From: Rhodanobacter sp. LX-99 | GTDB lineage: Bacteria; Pseudomonadota; Gammaproteobacteria; Xanthomonadales; Rhodanobacteraceae | DNA length: 64,000 nucleotides | NCBI RefSeq assembly: GCF_018599185.1 | Contig: NZ_JAHFVL010000003.1 | Coordinates: 186,001 to 250,000, forward strand | Direction of reading: 5' to 3' | Part shown: one piece after another, positions 47,109-55,486 of the stretch | How positions within the stretch are numbered: position 1 is the first letter of the stretch | How the letters are laid out: each line of letters opens with the position of its first letter | The notes under the pieces: generated by a model | The model's database searches: none | What the model was told of the DNA's origin: nothing | Seen by the model: the letters and a program-made list of their open reading frames with translations, nothing else | Program-made: the position numbers and the translations under genes

Positions 47109-47129
47109 ATATACTATGGGGGAGTATAT
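47109..47129. promoter_or_regulatory. RcnR-type operator between rcnR and dmeF
   Basis: The palindromic arms ATATACT (47109-47115) and AGTATAT (47123-47129) enclose AT-GGGGG. The E. coli RcnR site is TACT-G6-N-AGTA; here TACT and AGTA are likewise separated by seven bases that include a G run. It lies 17 bp before dmeF and 18 bp before rcnR. Confidence 0.85.
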
Positions 47130-47145
47130 CGCCAGAGAACGAACC

Positions 47146-48084
47146 ATGCCCGCCCCCGACGCCTCGCCATTCATCCACAGCCACCAGTTCAACCACGTCG
47201 ACGCGAAGGCGGAGCGCAATACCCGGCGCGTGGTGTTCATCACGGCGGCCATGATGGTGGTGGAAATCGTGGGCGGTTACTGGCTGAACTCGATGGCCCT
47301 GCTGGCCGACGGCTGGCACATGAGTTCGCACGCGCTGGCGATGGGGCTGTCCGTCATGGCCTACGTGTTTGCCAGGCGCTATGCGAAGGACCGGCGGTTC
47401 GCCTTCGGCACGTGGAAGATCGAGATTCTCGGCGGCTACAGCAGCGCCTTGCTGCTCGCCGTCGTCGCCGCGTTGATGATGGTCCAGTCGATCGAACGGC
47501 TGTTCGCGCCCGCTGCGATCCATTACGACGAGGCCATTCCGATCGCGGTGATCGGCCTGGGCGTCAACCTGTTGTGCGCGTGGCTGTTGAAGGGAGAGCA
47601 CAGCCATGAGCATGGACACCGCCATCATGGGCACGGGCATGGGCATGGGCACGGCCATCACCATGACGTGAACCTGCGCGCGGCCTACCTGCACGTCATC
47701 GCGGACGCGGCAACCTCCGTGCTCGCCATCGTCGCGCTCGTCGGAGGCAAGCTTTACGGCGCTTCCTGGCTCGATCCGGTCATGGGCATCGTGGGTTCGA
47801 TCCTGGTGGCGCGATGGGCCTGGGGCCTGCTGCGCGAGTCCGGCAGGATTCTTCTGGACGCCGAGATGGACCAGCCGGTGGTCGAGGAAATCCGCGACGT
47901 GGTGAAGGAACATTTCACGACGGCGGCCGTCAGCGACCTGCATGTCTGGCGCGTCGGCCGCAACAGCTACGCCTGCATCCTCGGACTGGTCGCCACCTCG
48001 GCCATCAGCGCCGGGGAAGTCCGCCGGCAACTGGCCGTCCACGATGAACTGGTACACGTGACGGTCGAGGTTGCGCTGACCTGA
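47146..48084 (+). CDS. dmeF: CDF-family Co/Ni efflux transporter DmeF
   Basis: Protein of 312 residues. Six predicted helices have the cation-diffusion-facilitator motifs: SMALLADGWHMSSHALAMGL in helix 2, a long His-rich loop between helices 4 and 5 (about 12 His in a HGHGHGH pattern) and YLHVIADAATSVLAIVAL in helix 5, then a C-terminal cytoplasmic domain (DLHVWRVGRNSYACIL). The N-terminus HSHQFNH is typical of DmeF. It exports cobalt and nickel. The start at 47146 is chosen over ATG 47116, which would lie inside the operator. Confidence 0.94.
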   Translation: MPAPDASPFIHSHQFNHVDAKAERNTRRVVFITAAMMVVEIVGGYWLNSMALLADGWHMSSHALAMGLSVMAYVFARRYAKDRRFAFGTWKIEILGGYSSALLLAVVAALMMVQSIERLFAPAAIHYDEAIPIAVIGLGVNLLCAWLLKGEHSHEHGHRHHGHGHGHGHGHHHDVNLRAAYLHVIADAATSVLAIVALVGGKLYGASWLDPVMGIVGSILVARWAWGLLRESGRILLDAEMDQPVVEEIRDVVKEHFTTAAVSDLHVWRVGRNSYACILGLVATSAISAGEVRRQLAVHDELVHVTVEVALT

Positions 48085-48126
48085 GCGTTGCCGGATCGGA
48101 CCTCGCGGCAAGGCAGAATCGCGTCG

Positions 48127-48495
48127 CTACGCGGGCGGCTGCCACAACTCGACGCGCGTGCCTTCGGGATCGACGACCCAGCCGAAGCGGCCGAACTCGC
48201 TCTGTTCGATGCGCTCGTCCACTTCGACGCCGGCAACGCGCAATTGCGCCAGTAGCGCGTCCAGGTCGTCGACGCGGAAATTGATCATGTAAGGCTGCGT
48301 GCCGGGTCCGAAATAGCCGGTGTCGGCAGCGAAGGGAGACCACAGAGTGTAGCCGGGGCGCTGGGCGTCCTCGTCGAAGCGGGCGCCGCCCCACTCCTCG
48401 ACGTTCAGGCCGAGATGTTGTGCGTACCACGCGCCGAGCGCGGCGGGGTCGCGTGATTTGAAGAAGATGCCGCCGAGTCCGGTGACCTTGGCCAT
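48127..48495 (-). CDS. VOC-family (glyoxalase-like) protein
   Basis: Protein of 122 residues. KVTGLGGIFFKSRDPAALGAWYAQHLGL opens a beta-alpha-beta-beta-beta unit and FGWVVDPEGTRVELWQPP closes the second. Its fold matches glyoxalase/bleomycin-resistance/dioxygenase proteins. The substrate is unknown. It precedes a repeat relic and the DinG-like helicase in the same direction. Confidence 0.9.
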   Translation of the reverse strand: MAKVTGLGGIFFKSRDPAALGAWYAQHLGLNVEEWGGARFDEDAQRPGYTLWSPFAADTGYFGPGTQPYMINFRVDDLDALLAQLRVAGVEVDERIEQSEFGRFGWVVDPEGTRVELWQPPA

Positions 48496-48530
48496 GTTGC
48501 TGTCCTCTCTCGATCGGGTTTGCCGGCGGG

Positions 48531-48555
48531 CTGCGCTACGCTCAGGACGAACGGG
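48531..48555. repeat. REP-like arm relic
   Basis: The sequence CTGCGCTACGCTCAGG-ACGAACGG matches the right arm of the element at 12653-12690. It overlaps the last codons and stop of the DinG-like gene. Confidence 0.6.
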
Positions 48556-50491
48556 TTTCTGCAGTATCGAAGAACGCCTGCACATCCGCCAGCTCGCGCG
48601 TGCGCGGCATCGGCGGCAGGCTGGCGAGGAAAAGCTTGCCATAGCCCTTGCTGGTGAGGCGCGGGTCGCACAGCACCAGCACGCCACGGTCGTGCATGTC
48701 GCGGATCAGGCGACCGGCACCCTGCTTCAGCGCGATCACGGCGCTGGGCACCTGCCAGCCCATGAACGGATTGATGCCGGATTGTTCGAGCGCGGCAAGG
48801 CGCGCCATCAGCACCGGATCGTCGGGCGCGGCGAACGGCAGCTTGTCGATCACCACCACGCTGAGCGCCTCGCCGACCACGTCGACGCCTTCCCAGAAAC
48901 TGGCCGCGCCGAGCAGCACGCCATGGCCGCTGGCACGGAATTCCTCCAGCAGTCTTGGACGCGGCGCGGTGCCCTGCACGAACAGCGGCCACGGCACCTT
49001 GTCCTGCAGCAGCTCAGCCGCACGGCGCAGCGCTCGGTGCGAGGTGAACAGCAGGAAGGCGCGGCCGTTGGAGGCGTGCAGCACCGGCAGCACGGTCTCG
49101 ATCACCTGCTCGGTATAGTCGCGGGCGTTCGGATCCGCCAAGCCGGACGGCAGGTAGCACAGGCCCTGATGCGCGTAGTCGAACGGGCTTTCCAGGCTCA
49201 GCGTCTGCGGATCGTCGAGGCCGAGCTGGCGCGCGAAGTGGTCGAAGTTGCCGGCCACCGACAGCGTGGCCGAGGTGTGGATCCAGGCCGCCTGGGTGCG
49301 TTCGCGCAGGCCGCGCATCGGCACCGCCAGGTCCAGCGGCGTGGCGTACAGCGCGAAGCCGCGCGGAAAGGTTTCGTACCAGCGCACGTCACGATCGCCG
49401 TGCGACTCGACGATGCGGTCCAGCCGCTCGTTGAACAGCCCGGCGCGCTCGTGCAGGTTGGCGAAACCGCGCGAGCGTTCGGCCTGCGAGGCGAGCAGTT
49501 CGGCCAGCGTGGCCAGCAGTTCGCGCAAGTCGTGCAGCGAGGTGTGCACATCGGCGCGATCCTCCAGCAATTGGAACGCGCCGCGCGCGGGCAGCGGCTC
49601 CAGCGCCAGGCGCAATTTGCGCAACGCGTCCTGCAGCGCTTCCACCGGCTCCAGCAGCAGGCCGATCGCGCCGGTGACGCCGCTGCATTCGGTCAGCGTG
49701 TCCTGCGCCAGCTCGGTCAGCTGGCGCGCGCTGATGCTCTGCGAGAAGAACTGCCCGGCCAGCTCGGGGATCTGGTGCGCCTCGTCCAGGATGAAAGCTG
49801 CGGCGCCCGGCAGGATCTCGCCAAAGCCTTCCTGCTTCAGCGCCAGGTCGGCGAACAGCAGGTGGTGATTGACCACCACCACGTCGGCTTCCAGCGCCTC
49901 GCGCCGCGCCTTCACCACGTGGCAGTCGTCGAAGAACGGGCACTCCACGCCGAGGCAGTTTTCCGGCGTGGAGGTGACGCGCGGCCACAGCGACGATTCC
50001 TCCGGCACTTCGGCCAGCTCCATGCGGTCGCCGCGGCGGGTGCGTGCGGACCACGCGCGGATCGTCGCCAGCTGCGCGGCCTGCGCGCGCTCGAAGGTGG
50101 CGCCCTCGCGCACGGTCTGGTCGAGCCGATACAGGCACAGGTAGTTCGCGCGGCCCTTCAGCAGCGCAGTCTTCAAGCGCGCGCCGAGCACCGAGCGCAC
50201 CTTCGGAAGATCGCGGAAATACAGCTGGTCCTGCAGCGCCTTGGTGCCGGTGGAGATGATCACCCGCTCGCCCGACAGCAGCGCCGGCACCAGGTACGCG
50301 TAGGTCTTGCCGGTGCCGGTGCCGGCCTCGGCGATCAGCGTGTCGCGTCCGGCGATCGCCTGCTGCACCGCGCGCGCCATCGCCTGCTGCGCCAGCCGCG
50401 GCGCGAAGTTCGGCAGTTCGCGCGCGAACGGGCCATCGGCACCGAGCAGGGCGCCGACGTCGTCGGACTCGGTGTCATCGAGGTCGTTCAT
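48542..50491 (-). CDS. DinG/YoaA-family ATP-dependent DNA helicase
   Basis: Protein of 649 residues. Walker A AEAGTGTGKTYAYLVPALL, then an iron-sulfur cluster domain with cysteines in YLCLYRL and ENCLGVECPFFDDC; DEAH motif ILDEAHQIP; C-terminal motif VI KQGAGRLIRD. This is the XPD-like 5'-3' helicase family. YoaA acts with the HolC subunit in fork repair in E. coli; DinG is the alternative. The start is at 50491 (MNDLDD). The last residues and stop (RSS) are repeat-derived. Confidence 0.92.
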   Translation of the reverse strand: MNDLDDTESDDVGALLGADGPFARELPNFAPRLAQQAMARAVQQAIAGRDTLIAEAGTGTGKTYAYLVPALLSGERVIISTGTKALQDQLYFRDLPKVRSVLGARLKTALLKGRANYLCLYRLDQTVREGATFERAQAAQLATIRAWSARTRRGDRMELAEVPEESSLWPRVTSTPENCLGVECPFFDDCHVVKARREALEADVVVVNHHLLFADLALKQEGFGEILPGAAAFILDEAHQIPELAGQFFSQSISARQLTELAQDTLTECSGVTGAIGLLLEPVEALQDALRKLRLALEPLPARGAFQLLEDRADVHTSLHDLRELLATLAELLASQAERSRGFANLHERAGLFNERLDRIVESHGDRDVRWYETFPRGFALYATPLDLAVPMRGLRERTQAAWIHTSATLSVAGNFDHFARQLGLDDPQTLSLESPFDYAHQGLCYLPSGLADPNARDYTEQVIETVLPVLHASNGRAFLLFTSHRALRRAAELLQDKVPWPLFVQGTAPRPRLLEEFRASGHGVLLGAASFWEGVDVVGEALSVVVIDKLPFAAPDDPVLMARLAALEQSGINPFMGWQVPSAVIALKQGAGRLIRDMHDRGVLVLCDPRLTSKGYGKLFLASLPPMPRTRELADVQAFFDTAETRSS

Positions 50492-50602
50492 CCGCCAAGT
50501 ATGGCGGAGCGGCAGCGTGCGACAAAGCGGCAGCGGGAACCTCGACCGGCGCCGACGCATCAATTCGGCAGCCATGCGCCCGCCTGCCGAAGGAGAACCG
50601 AC

Positions 50603-51151
50603 GTGAGACTGTTCGCACCCGAGCCGGCACCCGCGCTCGACCTGGTCGACATCCACGGCCAGCCGATCATGGTCAGCAGCCGCGGCCGGCTCACCCTGCT
50701 GTCGTTCTTCCGCGACGCCGCCTGCCCATTCTGCAATTTCCGCATTTACGAACTGACCAACCAGCACGCGGAACTGGCCGCGCGCGGACTGGACATCGTC
50801 GCCGTGTTCAGCGCCTCGCAGGCGGACGTTCTGCGCTTCGCCGGACACCGGCCGCGCCCGTTCCAGATCGCCGCCGACCCCACGTCGAGCGCGCACGAGC
50901 TCTACGGCATCGAGCGCTCGCTGTGGCGCAAGCTGAAGGCGATCGTGACGCGCGTGCCGACCCTGCTCAAGGGCATGCGCCTGGTCGGCCTGGCCGGCCT
51001 CAACACCGGCAACCTGATGCCGGCCGACTTCCTGATCAACGAGCACGGCCGCATCATCGAGGCGTACTACGGCCGCGATGCCGGCGACCGCATCCCGCTG
51101 GAGCGGGTCGAGCAGTTCCTCGCCCGCGCCCGCGCCAGGCGCGCGGCATAG
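50603..51151 (+). CDS. Peroxiredoxin/thioredoxin-fold protein (AhpC/TSA-like)
   Basis: Protein of 182 residues with a GTG start and AAGGAG upstream. LTLLSFFRDAACPFCNFRIYEL carries a CPFC active site, and ADFLINEHGRIIEAYYGRDAGDRIPL closes the fold. The CxxC rather than a lone peroxidatic Cys makes a reductase or bacterioferritin-comigratory-like activity possible. It has no signal peptide. It is divergent from the DinG-like gene. Confidence 0.85.
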   Translation: MRLFAPEPAPALDLVDIHGQPIMVSSRGRLTLLSFFRDAACPFCNFRIYELTNQHAELAARGLDIVAVFSASQADVLRFAGHRPRPFQIAADPTSSAHELYGIERSLWRKLKAIVTRVPTLLKGMRLVGLAGLNTGNLMPADFLINEHGRIIEAYYGRDAGDRIPLERVEQFLARARARRAA

Positions 51152-51224
51152 CATTCGTCACGGCTACTGGCGGCAGCGCCGGGCATGGTTCACCATGCCG
51201 GCACCGCCACGGGGGAGACGCATC

Positions 51225-51614
51225 ATGACGACCGAATTGTGCATGCTGGTGTGGAGTGTCGTGCTGGGACTGGTGCAGATCGCGCTGGCCGCGACCTGCT
51301 CGGTCGGCCAGCGCGGACTGGACTGGGCCGCCAGCGCGCGTGACGAGGTGAAGCCGCCGCTCAGCGGCATCGGCGGCCGGCTGGACCGCGCCCGCGCGAA
51401 TTTCCTGGAAACCTTTCCGCTGTTCGCCGCCGTGGTGCTGGCCGCGCACCTGCTGCAGCGCCACGACGAAATGACCGTGCTCGGCGCCCAGCTCTACTTC
51501 TGGGCCCGGCTGGCCTACGTGCCGGTATACGCCGCCGGCATTCCCTACCTGCGCACCCTGATCTGGGCGGCGAGCATCGTCGGCATCGTGCTGGTACTGG
51601 CAGCGTTGTTCTGA
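51225..51614 (+). CDS. MAPEG-family membrane protein
   Basis: Protein of 129 residues with four membrane helices. RLDRARANFLETFPLFAAVVLAAHLLQR and FWARLAYVPVYAAGIPYLRT are MAPEG signatures (the family of microsomal glutathione S-transferases). A GGGGGAGA element precedes the ATG. Any enzymatic activity is unproven. It starts 74 bp after the thioredoxin-fold gene and may share its promoter. Confidence 0.9.
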   Translation: MTTELCMLVWSVVLGLVQIALAATCSVGQRGLDWAASARDEVKPPLSGIGGRLDRARANFLETFPLFAAVVLAAHLLQRHDEMTVLGAQLYFWARLAYVPVYAAGIPYLRTLIWAASIVGIVLVLAALF

Positions 51615-51655
51615 GCCTGGTGCAAGGTGCCCCGCCGTGACGTCCGGCGGTCCGC

Positions 51656-52180
51656 TCAGTAGCGCGGAATCCCCGCCTTGTGGCACTGCCCCACCCACTT
51701 GCGCGCGGTCTCGGCGCCGGTGTGGTCGCGTGCCTGCAGGCGCATCTCCACGATGGTCTGCCAGTTGCGCGCGCACAGCGGGCCCAGCCTGGGGCCGAGC
51801 GACCACGACTTGTGGGCCAGCTTCTCGGCAGCGGAGAAATCCTTCAGGCGCACCGCCATTTCGGCGCGCTCCTGCAGCAGGTCGGGCGAATCCGGATTGA
51901 GCTTCAACGCCTGGTCCAGCTTGGCCGCGGCGTCGGCGTACTTGCCGGCCTGCTCGTCGCGCTGTGCGGCGTCCTGCAGCGCGGTGATGCCGGGATCGCG
52001 CAACGGGTTCACGTCGATGATGGATTTCTCGCGGTCGCCGGCGGCGCGGATGGTGGCCACCTGGTCATAGGTCGGCAACGGTGGGCGCGTATCCGGCGGT
52101 GGCGTGGTGGCGAACATGCCGCAGCCGGCCAGCAGGCCCGTCGCCAGCCACAGGGAAAAACCTTTGCCCAGGTAGTGCAT
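51656..52180 (-). CDS. TPR lipoprotein, candidate PBP1b activator (LpoP-like)
   Basis: Protein of 174 residues. It has a type II signal with lipobox LLAGC (Cys20), then a Pro-rich linker (TTPPPDTRPPLPTYDQ) and TPR-like helices (DEQAGKYADAAAKLDQALKLNPDSPDLLQERAEMAVRLKDFSAAEKLAHKS). It starts only 2 bp after the PBP1b stop. In Pseudomonas aeruginosa the TPR lipoprotein LpoP activates PBP1b; this gene fits by structure and position. Identity is inferred. Confidence 0.8.
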   Translation of the reverse strand: MHYLGKGFSLWLATGLLAGCGMFATTPPPDTRPPLPTYDQVATIRAAGDREKSIIDVNPLRDPGITALQDAAQRDEQAGKYADAAAKLDQALKLNPDSPDLLQERAEMAVRLKDFSAAEKLAHKSWSLGPRLGPLCARNWQTIVEMRLQARDHTGAETARKWVGQCHKAGIPRY

Positions 52181-52182
52181 GA

Positions 52183-54531
52183 TCAGTTTCCGCTCGGTGC
52201 GCCGGGCGCGGCAGGTATGGCGCCAGTAGCCGGTGGGGGTGGATTGTCGCTGCCGCCGAACAGGCTCTGGATGCCCTGCCAGAAACAGCCCTCGGTGTCG
52301 GCCGGCAAGGTATCGGCGATCACCGGCACCTGCTGCGCACCCTCGCATTGCGGCTCGGTGCGTTTGCCGCTGGCCGGGTTGATCCAGGCCATCTCCAGCC
52401 CCTCGCCGGGTGCGGCCGACAGCGGCCGGCTCGGCAGCTTGGCGAACAGGTCGCGCCATGCGCGCAGGCCGCCGCTGGCGCCGAACAGGGTGGTCGGCTT
52501 GTTGTCGTCGCGGCCCATCCAGAACACCGCCAGGTGCTCGCCGGTGAAGCCGGCGAACCAGCTGTCGCGCATGTCGTTGCTGGTGCCGGTCTTGCCGGCG
52601 GCGTGCAGCGAGGCCAGCGCGGAATTGCCCAGCGCGCTGGCGGTGCCGTACTCGGCCACCTGCTGCATCGCCCAGGTGGTCAGCCGCACCGCTTCCTGGT
52701 ATTCGCCGCGGCCGCCCTGCACCTGGTAGCGCTTGATGGTGCGGCCGTTGCCGTCGAGCACGCCGCGCACCGCCACCAGCGGCAGCGCATGGCCGTCGGC
52801 GGCAAGGTACTGGTACAGCTGGGCCAGCTGCAGCGGCGCCAGGTCGAGCGCACCGATCAGGAGCGACGGGCTGGGGTTGATGTCGCCGATGCCGAACGAT
52901 TTCAGGAACGCCTGGATCCGCGGCAGGCCCACCTGCAGCCCGAGGTGGATCGTCGCCAGGTTCCACGAATGCGCCAGCGCGTCGACCATGATCAGCGGAT
53001 CGTGGCTGCGGTGGTCGTCGTTCTGCGGCGTCCAGTAGCTGCCGTCGGGCTGGCGCATGCTGACCGGGCTGTCGTCCATCATGCTGGCGAGGTTCCAGCG
53101 CTCCGGCTGGGTCAGCGCAACCAGGTAGACGAACGGCTTGATCGTCGAGCCGATCGGCCGGCGCGAATCCAGCGCGCGGTTGAAGCCCGGGTCGCCCGGC
53201 GTCTTGCTGCCGACCACGGCCAGCACGCTGCCGCTGTGCGCATCGGTCACCACCGCGGCCGCCTGCACGCCGTCGCCGCGCTTGCCCAGGCCCTTCAGCG
53301 TGCTGGTGATCGCCTGCTCGGTGTACAGCTGCGCGGCCGGGTCGAGCGTGGTGAAGATCGACAGGTTGCCCTCGCGCAGCGCCTGCTCGTCGAAGTCGGC
53401 GGTGATCTGCTTGCGCACCAGGTCCATGAAGGCGGGGAAGCGGTTGTGCGGCAGCTGGCCGTTCTTGACGATGTCCAGCGGCGCCGCCTGCGCGGCATTG
53501 AGCTGCCCTGCGCTGATCAGGTTGGTCTCGAAGAATTCCTGCAGCACCAGGTTGCGCCGGGTCAGCGCGCGCTGCGGCGAGCGGCGCGGATCGTAGTAGC
53601 TCGGCCCCTTCACCATGCCCACCAGCAGCGCGATCTCCTGCGGCCGCAGGTCCTCCAGCCGGCGGCCGAAGTAGAACTCCGACGCCGCCGCGAAACCGTG
53701 CACGGCCTGCCCGCCCTGCTGGCCAAGGAACACGTCGTTGACGTAGGCCTCGAGGATGCGCCCCTTGCTGTAGTGCGCCTCCAGCAGCAGCGACATCAGC
53801 GCCTCGTTGATCTTGCGCGTGAGGTTCTGGTCGCGGCTGAGGAACAGGTTGCGCACCAGTTGCTGGGTCAGCGTGGAGCCACCCTGCACGGTATGCCCGG
53901 CGCGCAGGTTGGCGAACGCGGCGCGCGCGATCGCGCTGACGTCGATGCCGATGTGATGGTTGAAGTCGCGGTCCTCGACCGCCTGCAGGCCGCTGACCAG
54001 CAGCGGCGGCACGTCGGCCAGGCGCACGAAGCGGCGCTCCTCCTGGCTGGCGCCGTACAGCGTGGCGATGCGCGCCGGGTCCAGGTGGGCGAGTTCGATC
54101 GGCTTGCCGCTGGCGGCGTCCTGCACCGACTGCACCGTGCCCCGACCCAGCGTGACGCGGATGCGCTTGGGCAGCTCGCCGCCGTCCGGACCAGCGTAGC
54201 CGCGCGAGGCGATCGTGTAGCGCGCGCCCTGCTTCACCCAGCTGCCGGCGACCTGGCCCTTGCCGTCGTTGCTGTAGCCGGCGAAGGTCAGTTCCAGTTC
54301 CAGCGCCGCCGGCGTCATCGGCGTGCCGGCGGCCAGCGGCAAGGGCCGCGCGTAGACCTTGGTGGGCACCGCGAACACCAGCTCGTTGAAGCGGTCCTGC
54401 ACCCGCTTGTTCAGTACCAGCGTGTACGGCAGCACGAAGCCGAACAGCAGGCCCATGCCGATCCAGAACGGGATGCGCAGCCACGGCCAGCAGCGGCGCG
54501 CAAACGAGCGAGTACGGGTCATCAAGGCCAA
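52183..54531 (-). CDS. mrcB: Bifunctional penicillin-binding protein 1b
   Basis: Protein of 782 residues. A short cytoplasmic tail and one membrane helix (WIGMGLLFGFVLPYTLVL) precede the UB2H-like domain, then the GT51 glycosyltransferase with Glu186 in VEDRDFNHHIGID and GGSTLTQQLVRNLFL. The transpeptidase has Ser462 in SRRPIGSTIKPF, SWN and KTGTSND. The start may be ATG 54531 or 54522. It polymerises and cross-links peptidoglycan. It is followed by the lipoprotein gene in one operon. Confidence 0.96.
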   Translation of the reverse strand: MALMTRTRSFARRCWPWLRIPFWIGMGLLFGFVLPYTLVLNKRVQDRFNELVFAVPTKVYARPLPLAAGTPMTPAALELELTFAGYSNDGKGQVAGSWVKQGARYTIASRGYAGPDGGELPKRIRVTLGRGTVQSVQDAASGKPIELAHLDPARIATLYGASQEERRFVRLADVPPLLVSGLQAVEDRDFNHHIGIDVSAIARAAFANLRAGHTVQGGSTLTQQLVRNLFLSRDQNLTRKINEALMSLLLEAHYSKGRILEAYVNDVFLGQQGGQAVHGFAAASEFYFGRRLEDLRPQEIALLVGMVKGPSYYDPRRSPQRALTRRNLVLQEFFETNLISAGQLNAAQAAPLDIVKNGQLPHNRFPAFMDLVRKQITADFDEQALREGNLSIFTTLDPAAQLYTEQAITSTLKGLGKRGDGVQAAAVVTDAHSGSVLAVVGSKTPGDPGFNRALDSRRPIGSTIKPFVYLVALTQPERWNLASMMDDSPVSMRQPDGSYWTPQNDDHRSHDPLIMVDALAHSWNLATIHLGLQVGLPRIQAFLKSFGIGDINPSPSLLIGALDLAPLQLAQLYQYLAADGHALPLVAVRGVLDGNGRTIKRYQVQGGRGEYQEAVRLTTWAMQQVAEYGTASALGNSALASLHAAGKTGTSNDMRDSWFAGFTGEHLAVFWMGRDDNKPTTLFGASGGLRAWRDLFAKLPSRPLSAAPGEGLEMAWINPASGKRTEPQCEGAQQVPVIADTLPADTEGCFWQGIQSLFGGSDNPPPPATGAIPAAPGAPSGN

Positions 54532-54639
54532 CGTGGGTAAATCCGGCTATCGGGTGGCTCGATCATAGGGCCTGCTACCCGGCGGGCATATGAACGCGGC
54601 GGGCGGTTTCGGGGCGAAACGCGGGCAAATGACGCATGG

Positions 54640-55479
54640 CTAGCGCGGCGGCACCCACATCGCGGGGTCGGGGCGGAACGGTCGCGGACGGATGCCGAGC
54701 AGGCGCTGCAACTCGCCGTTGTCGGCGACCAGGTCGCTGTCGAGCCGGCTCAGCGGGCCGCGCAACGGCGGCAGCGCGCGCTGGCCCAGACGCAGCAGCC
54801 ACGCCGGCAACGGCAAGGGCACGGTGCTGCGCGACAGGCTGCCGCGCACCCGCGCGAACATTTCGCCGGAACGCAGCCGTTCGCCGCCGCCGATCGGCAG
54901 GATCCGGCCGGCCGCGGCCTGGCACTCCAGCGCAGCCAGCACCGCCTGCGCGATGTCGTCCGCATGCACCGGCTGGCGCAGGCCGCGCCCGGCCGGCAGC
55001 GGAAACACTCGCAGCCGCATCGCGCGCCGGGCGATCGGGGTGAGGCTCTTGTCCAGGCCGGCGCCGTAGACCAGGGTCGGCCGCAGCACGGTCCAGGCGC
55101 AGCCGTGCCGCTCGCAGGCGGCGGCCAGCGCGGCCTCGCCGTCGCGCAGCCGGCGCGCGAGGGCGCGCTCGGCCGGCACGCTGGAATCGCGCTTGGTCTC
55201 GGCGCTCATCGAGCTGGTGGCGATCACCCGCGGCGCGTCGGCCAGGGTGGCCTGCGCCAGCCAGTCGGCCAGCCCCTGCAGCGGGCCGAAACTGATGATC
55301 GCCGACAGCGGCGGCAGCGGCGGCACGCGATCGGGCAAGGTTCCCTGCAGCCACTCCACGCCGGCTTGCGCGGGTCGCGGCTGCCGGCTCAAGGCCAGCG
55401 CCTGCTCGCCGCTGGCGAGCAGGCGCGGCAACAGGAAATGGCCGATCTGGCTGCTGCCCCCGAACACCAGTACCGTCAT
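54640..55479 (-). CDS. NAD(P)-binding SDR/epimerase-like protein
   Basis: Protein of 279 residues. The N-terminal Rossmann motif reads VLVFGGSSQIGHFLLPRLLA; an atypical SSMSAET replaces the SDR Tyr-x3-Lys region, and PTLVYGAGLDKSL and HADDIAQAVLAAL are extended-SDR (NAD-dependent epimerase) motifs. The substrate is unknown. Its start (55479) is 7 bp after the stop of the TPR membrane protein, so both are likely cotranscribed. Confidence 0.85.
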   Translation of the reverse strand: MTVLVFGGSSQIGHFLLPRLLASGEQALALSRQPRPAQAGVEWLQGTLPDRVPPLPPLSAIISFGPLQGLADWLAQATLADAPRVIATSSMSAETKRDSSVPAERALARRLRDGEAALAAACERHGCAWTVLRPTLVYGAGLDKSLTPIARRAMRLRVFPLPAGRGLRQPVHADDIAQAVLAALECQAAAGRILPIGGGERLRSGEMFARVRGSLSRSTVPLPLPAWLLRLGQRALPPLRGPLSRLDSDLVADNGELQRLLGIRPRPFRPDPAMWVPPR

Positions 55480-55486
55480 GCCGCGC

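Noticed and set aside
48531..48555. Independent insertion sequence end
   Set aside because: It matches one arm of the REP-like element and has no transposase nearby.
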